DNA of 64,000 bases, taken from assembly GCF_029846235.1 (NCBI RefSeq), contig NZ_JARVWP010000006.1, forward strand, positions 1 through 64,000, in the 5' to 3' direction. The position numbers were made by a program, and so were the translations under genes. This stretch comes from Bradyrhizobium sp. CER78. GTDB lineage: Bacteria; Pseudomonadota; Alphaproteobacteria; Rhizobiales; Xanthobacteraceae. The notes under the pieces are model-generated. The model was not told the DNA's origin. It saw only the letters and a list, made by a program, of their open reading frames with translations, and did no database searches. Positions 61,502 to 64,000 of this stretch are shown here, piece after piece; within the stretch, counting starts at the first letter, position 1, and every line of letters begins with the position of its first letter.

Positions 61502-63169
61502 CTAGTTCGGGCCGACCGTGAACGGGCCGATCGCGATGACATGACAATCGCTGTCGCGCCTGGCGCATTCGCCGAGCGCGGCGTCGACCGCGCCCTGCTC
61601 GTTCTCCGCCTTCAATCCAAGTCCCGGCCGTCCCTGCGTCCCGACCGCGACCGCATTCCAGCCTGCCGTCGCATCGGCAAGCTTGCGGACGACATCGGCC
61701 CGCTCGCTCGGAACGATGACCGAGCTGTCCGCCGCCCTGAGGAAGCCGGTCACACGCAACGTCGCCGGAATCGGCACCACGAAGACGTCGTCGACCGCGA
61801 CGATCGTGCAGGGCACGCCGGCGACCGCGCCACAGGCTTGCAGATTGCGCCGCGCCGATTCCTCCAGCGAATCGATGCCCGCATTGAAGAAGTAGTGGCC
61901 GCCCGGGCCGAGCGCGATGGTTCGCGTCTTGCGGCCCGGCACGAACAGACTGTCGAGCCGGGCCCTGGCCGCGTCGCGCAGCAGCGGCACATCCTTGGTG
62001 GCGTACGGCTTCTCGACCAGCACATCACGCTTGACCCACGGCAAGGGCGGCACCGGAGGCTGGCCATGGGTGTACACGATCGTGTTGCCGACGGCGTATA
62101 GTTCGCATTTGCGCGGCGAGCCCGCATTGTCGGCGCGCTTCTGGCATAGATCCAGCGCCGCCGTCTTCGCCGCGTCCTCACTGGGCTGCGCCACGCTCCA
62201 GCCGACGAAGCCATTGATGTTGAGAGCGACCGCCTTGGAATCGCCTGCGGGCAAATACTCGGTCGCGAGCATGTTGCGGGTGCGATCGCTGACGAACGGA
62301 ACGATGTCGGCCGCGAGCTTATCACCGAGTTTATCACCTAACGCAGTCGATGCCGTCGCCGCCAATGCCGGCGCGGGCTTCGAAGGCGCAGATGGTGCAG
62401 TCGATGCCGGCGGCGACGGCGCAACCAACGGGGCCGGTGAGGCTGATAGCAACGGCGCGGGCGCCGGTGTTGAACTCGCCACGGAAGCGGGCTTCGCCGC
62501 CGAGGTTTCCAGCTTGGTGTAGGCGAGGAAGCCGCCGACGCCGATCGCGGCGAGCAGCACCACGGTGATGGCAGCGGGCCACATCCAGGCTGGCGTACCT
62601 GAAGGCACGGCCTTGATCGGCTTCTTGACCTGCGGCGTTGCGTAGCTGCCGTCCTCGCGCCGCATCGCCACCATGTAGGCGTGCACCGGGGTCGGAATGT
62701 TCTTCACGTCCTGAGCACCGATGTCGGCGAACTGCACCGACAGCTTGTTGACGACCTGCTCGTGCACGGCGCGCGACACGCAGATGCCGCCGACCTCCGC
62801 GAGGCCCTCGAGCCGGGCTGCGATATTGACGCCGTCACCGAGCAGATCGCCGTCGCGCTCGACCACATCGCCGATGGTGATACCGATCCGGAACGACATC
62901 TGCCGGCTTGGCGGATAGGCCATGTTGCGCGTGCGCAGACTTTCCTGGATGTCGATCGCGCAACGCACGGCCTCGACGGCGCTGGGAAATTCCGCGAGCA
63001 CCGCATCGCCTGCGGTGTTGAAGATGCGGCCACCGCATTTTGCAATGAAGTCGTCGGTGACCTGACGATAGGAGGCGAGCCGCCGCAGCGTCTCTTCCTC
63101 ATCCTCGGCAACCAATCGACTATAGCCTGCAATATCGGCCGCAAAGATCGCCGCGATCTTGCGCTTCAT
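61502..63169 (-). CDS. Membrane class III adenylate/guanylate cyclase with cysteine-rich C-terminal domain
   Basis: A 555-residue protein. The cytoplasmic cyclase domain (1-170) has metal Asp12 (AADIAGYSRL) and Asp55 (FNTAGDAVLAEF), Asn115 and Arg119 (GVNIAARLEG). The purine-reading Lys that normally precedes TxGD is Asn51. A transmembrane helix spans about 195-217, followed by a Pro/Ala/Ser linker (to about 285). The C-terminal domain has three similar units, A...xxxC....C.hyAhg (KTAALDLCQKRADN...CELYAVG, RRNLQACGAVAGVPCTIVAV, DAALGECARRDSDCHVIAIG), resembling DUF4189. The domain order cytoplasmic-membrane-periplasmic suggests an inward signal. The start at 63169 gives the family's MKRKIAAIFAADI. 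Confidence 0.9.
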   Translation of the reverse strand: MKRKIAAIFAADIAGYSRLVAEDEEETLRRLASYRQVTDDFIAKCGGRIFNTAGDAVLAEFPSAVEAVRCAIDIQESLRTRNMAYPPSRQMSFRIGITIGDVVERDGDLLGDGVNIAARLEGLAEVGGICVSRAVHEQVVNKLSVQFADIGAQDVKNIPTPVHAYMVAMRREDGSYATPQVKKPIKAVPSGTPAWMWPAAITVVLLAAIGVGGFLAYTKLETSAAKPASVASSTPAPAPLLSASPAPLVAPSPPASTAPSAPSKPAPALAATASTALGDKLGDKLAADIVPFVSDRTRNMLATEYLPAGDSKAVALNINGFVGWSVAQPSEDAAKTAALDLCQKRADNAGSPRKCELYAVGNTIVYTHGQPPVPPLPWVKRDVLVEKPYATKDVPLLRDAARARLDSLFVPGRKTRTIALGPGGHYFFNAGIDSLEESARRNLQACGAVAGVPCTIVAVDDVFVVPIPATLRVTGFLRAADSSVIVPSERADVVRKLADATAGWNAVAVGTQGRPGLGLKAENEQGAVDAALGECARRDSDCHVIAIGPFTVGPN

Positions 63170-63374
63170 GAGCACCAGCCCCGGAATCCAAATATGCCGG
63201 GGAGAATGCCGCCAGACGTTTGCGGGTGCAATAAGCATTCAACGCCCGCCAGGGTGCGGCGAGCGTTGAATCATTCAAGTCCTGACGGACGATGACTGGA
63301 AAACTGTGAGCGATTTCACAAAGGGGGCCGGCTCACTCGACACATCGGCGCGATCGCTGGTCGGCAATCGCGCC

Positions 63375-63782
63375 TTAGTGCATAGCCGTGGTGTTGAGCT
63401 CGTTCTGTATGCTCTTGAAGTGGTCGAGCCGTTCGATCGCGTGATCGAGCTCGGAGCCCTCCTTCTCGGCGAGCTTCTCTTCCATCTCCTTGATGGTCTC
63501 CGCGAACTTCACGCGGTCGAGTTCGGCAATCGTGGTCGCGACGTCGGCGAGCACGGTGAGGCCCTTGTCCGACATCTCGGCGAGGCCACCGAGCACGATC
63601 ACCTTGTCGCGCTTGCCGGCGGCCGTGATCGTCAGGATGCCCGGACGAACCGTGGCGACGACCGGAGCGTGGCCGGCGAGCACGCCGAAATCACCCTCCA
63701 CGCCGGGGACGTCAACCTGATCCACCTCGCCGGAGAAGGCGAGCTTTTCGGGAGAGACGAGATCGAAGTGGAAGGTGGCCAT
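63375..63782 (-). CDS. atpC: ATP synthase epsilon subunit
   Basis: F1 epsilon subunit of 135 residues: [20 protein letters not shown] starts the beta sandwich, with [19 protein letters not shown] following and the C-terminal helical hairpin (about 90-130) after it. It links the rotor to c-ring rotation and can inhibit ATP hydrolysis. Last gene of the atp operon, about 115 bases after atpD. The ATG at 63782 is chosen over a longer frame (to 63833). Confidence 0.97.
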   Translation of the reverse strand: MATFHFDLVSPEKLAFSGEVDQVDVPGVEGDFGVLAGHAPVVATVRPGILTITAAGKRDKVIVLGGLAEMSDKGLTVLADVATTIAELDRVKFAETIKEMEEKLAEKEGSELDHAIERLDHFKSIQNELNTTAMH

Positions 63783-63898
63783 GGTCTTTCCGTTCTTTGC
63801 GCTGTCACCCGCGGGCTCGACCCGCGGGTCCATCAGTCAAGACAGTTTTCGTTCGATGGATCGCCGGATCAGGTCCGGCGATGACGACATCATGAAGC

Positions 63899-64000
63899 TC
63901 AGGCCGCTTCGGCGGCGAGCTTCTTGCCCTTCTCGACGGCTTCTTCGATGGTGCCGACCATGTAGAACGCCGCTTCCGGCAGATGGTCGTACTTGCCCTG
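63899..64000 (-). CDS. atpD: ATP synthase beta subunit (partial, C-terminal 33 residues)
   Basis: The right edge cuts this gene. The visible end reads [20 protein letters not shown] and ends KLAAEAA, the usual C-terminus of F1-beta. It lies upstream of atpC on the same strand, as expected for the atp operon. Confidence 0.95.
   Translation of the reverse strand, partial: QGKYDHLPEAAFYMVGTIEEAVEKGKKLAAEAA

Overview
The window is a stretch of chromosome from an alphaproteobacterium of the Bradyrhizobium group. The evidence is the high GC content, a flagellin with the central domain seen in rhizobial flagellins, a PmtA-type phospholipid methyltransferase, an rplU-rpmA-obg-proB-proA-nadD-rsfS-rlmH-envC-ctpA block, two adjacent Nudix RppH genes beside atpC/atpD, and several intergenic palindromes of a kind I associate with Bradyrhizobium. 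The assignment rests on recognising protein families by eye; no database was searched.

Layout. 0-6.5 kb: flagellin (minus strand, with terminator), two paralogous Crp/Fnr-type regulators, a LuxR-HTH protein with an odd N-terminus, and small hypotheticals. 6.5-13.7 kb: GH3 glycosidase, acetoacetyl-CoA synthetase, and a LysR regulator divergent from a three-gene operon (D-threonine-aldolase-like, HAD hydrolase, threonine-synthase-like). 13.7-19.5 kb: a four-gene envelope-lipid operon (PmtA-like methyltransferase, DedA, LpxH-like, GT4) divergent from an OmpR/histidine-kinase pair. 19.6-23.9 kb: Baeyer-Villiger monooxygenase and a beta-lactamase-fold esterase, divergent from an AraC regulator. 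23.9-28.4 kb: an aldo/keto reductase interrupted by one amber codon, MFS exporter, LysR, SRPBCC protein, methyltransferase. 28.8-34.4 kb: membrane PQQ glucose dehydrogenase, YegD-like Hsp70, ABC-F ATPase.

34.4-41.4 kb is different. Much of it has visibly lower GC. It holds a duplicated leader with flavodoxin-like gene starts, three serine esterases in a row (two GHSLG, one SGNH), small secreted proteins, a sigma-factor C-terminal remnant and a multiply frameshifted GNAT pseudogene, and it ends at a tRNA-Ser(CGA). This looks like an old, decaying island next to a tRNA.

41.5-46 kb: palindromic repeats, epoxide-hydrolase-like protein, ROK-type kinase, SDR and a divergent GlxA-type AraC regulator. 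46-60.4 kb: housekeeping block for ribosomal proteins, ribosome assembly (Obg, RsfS, RlmH), proline and NAD synthesis, cell-wall remodelling (EnvC, CtpA, polysaccharide deacetylase) and RNA 5'-end processing (two RppH). 60.4-64 kb: AraC regulator overlapping the second rppH antisense, a membrane class III cyclase, and the end of the ATP synthase operon (atpC, partial atpD).
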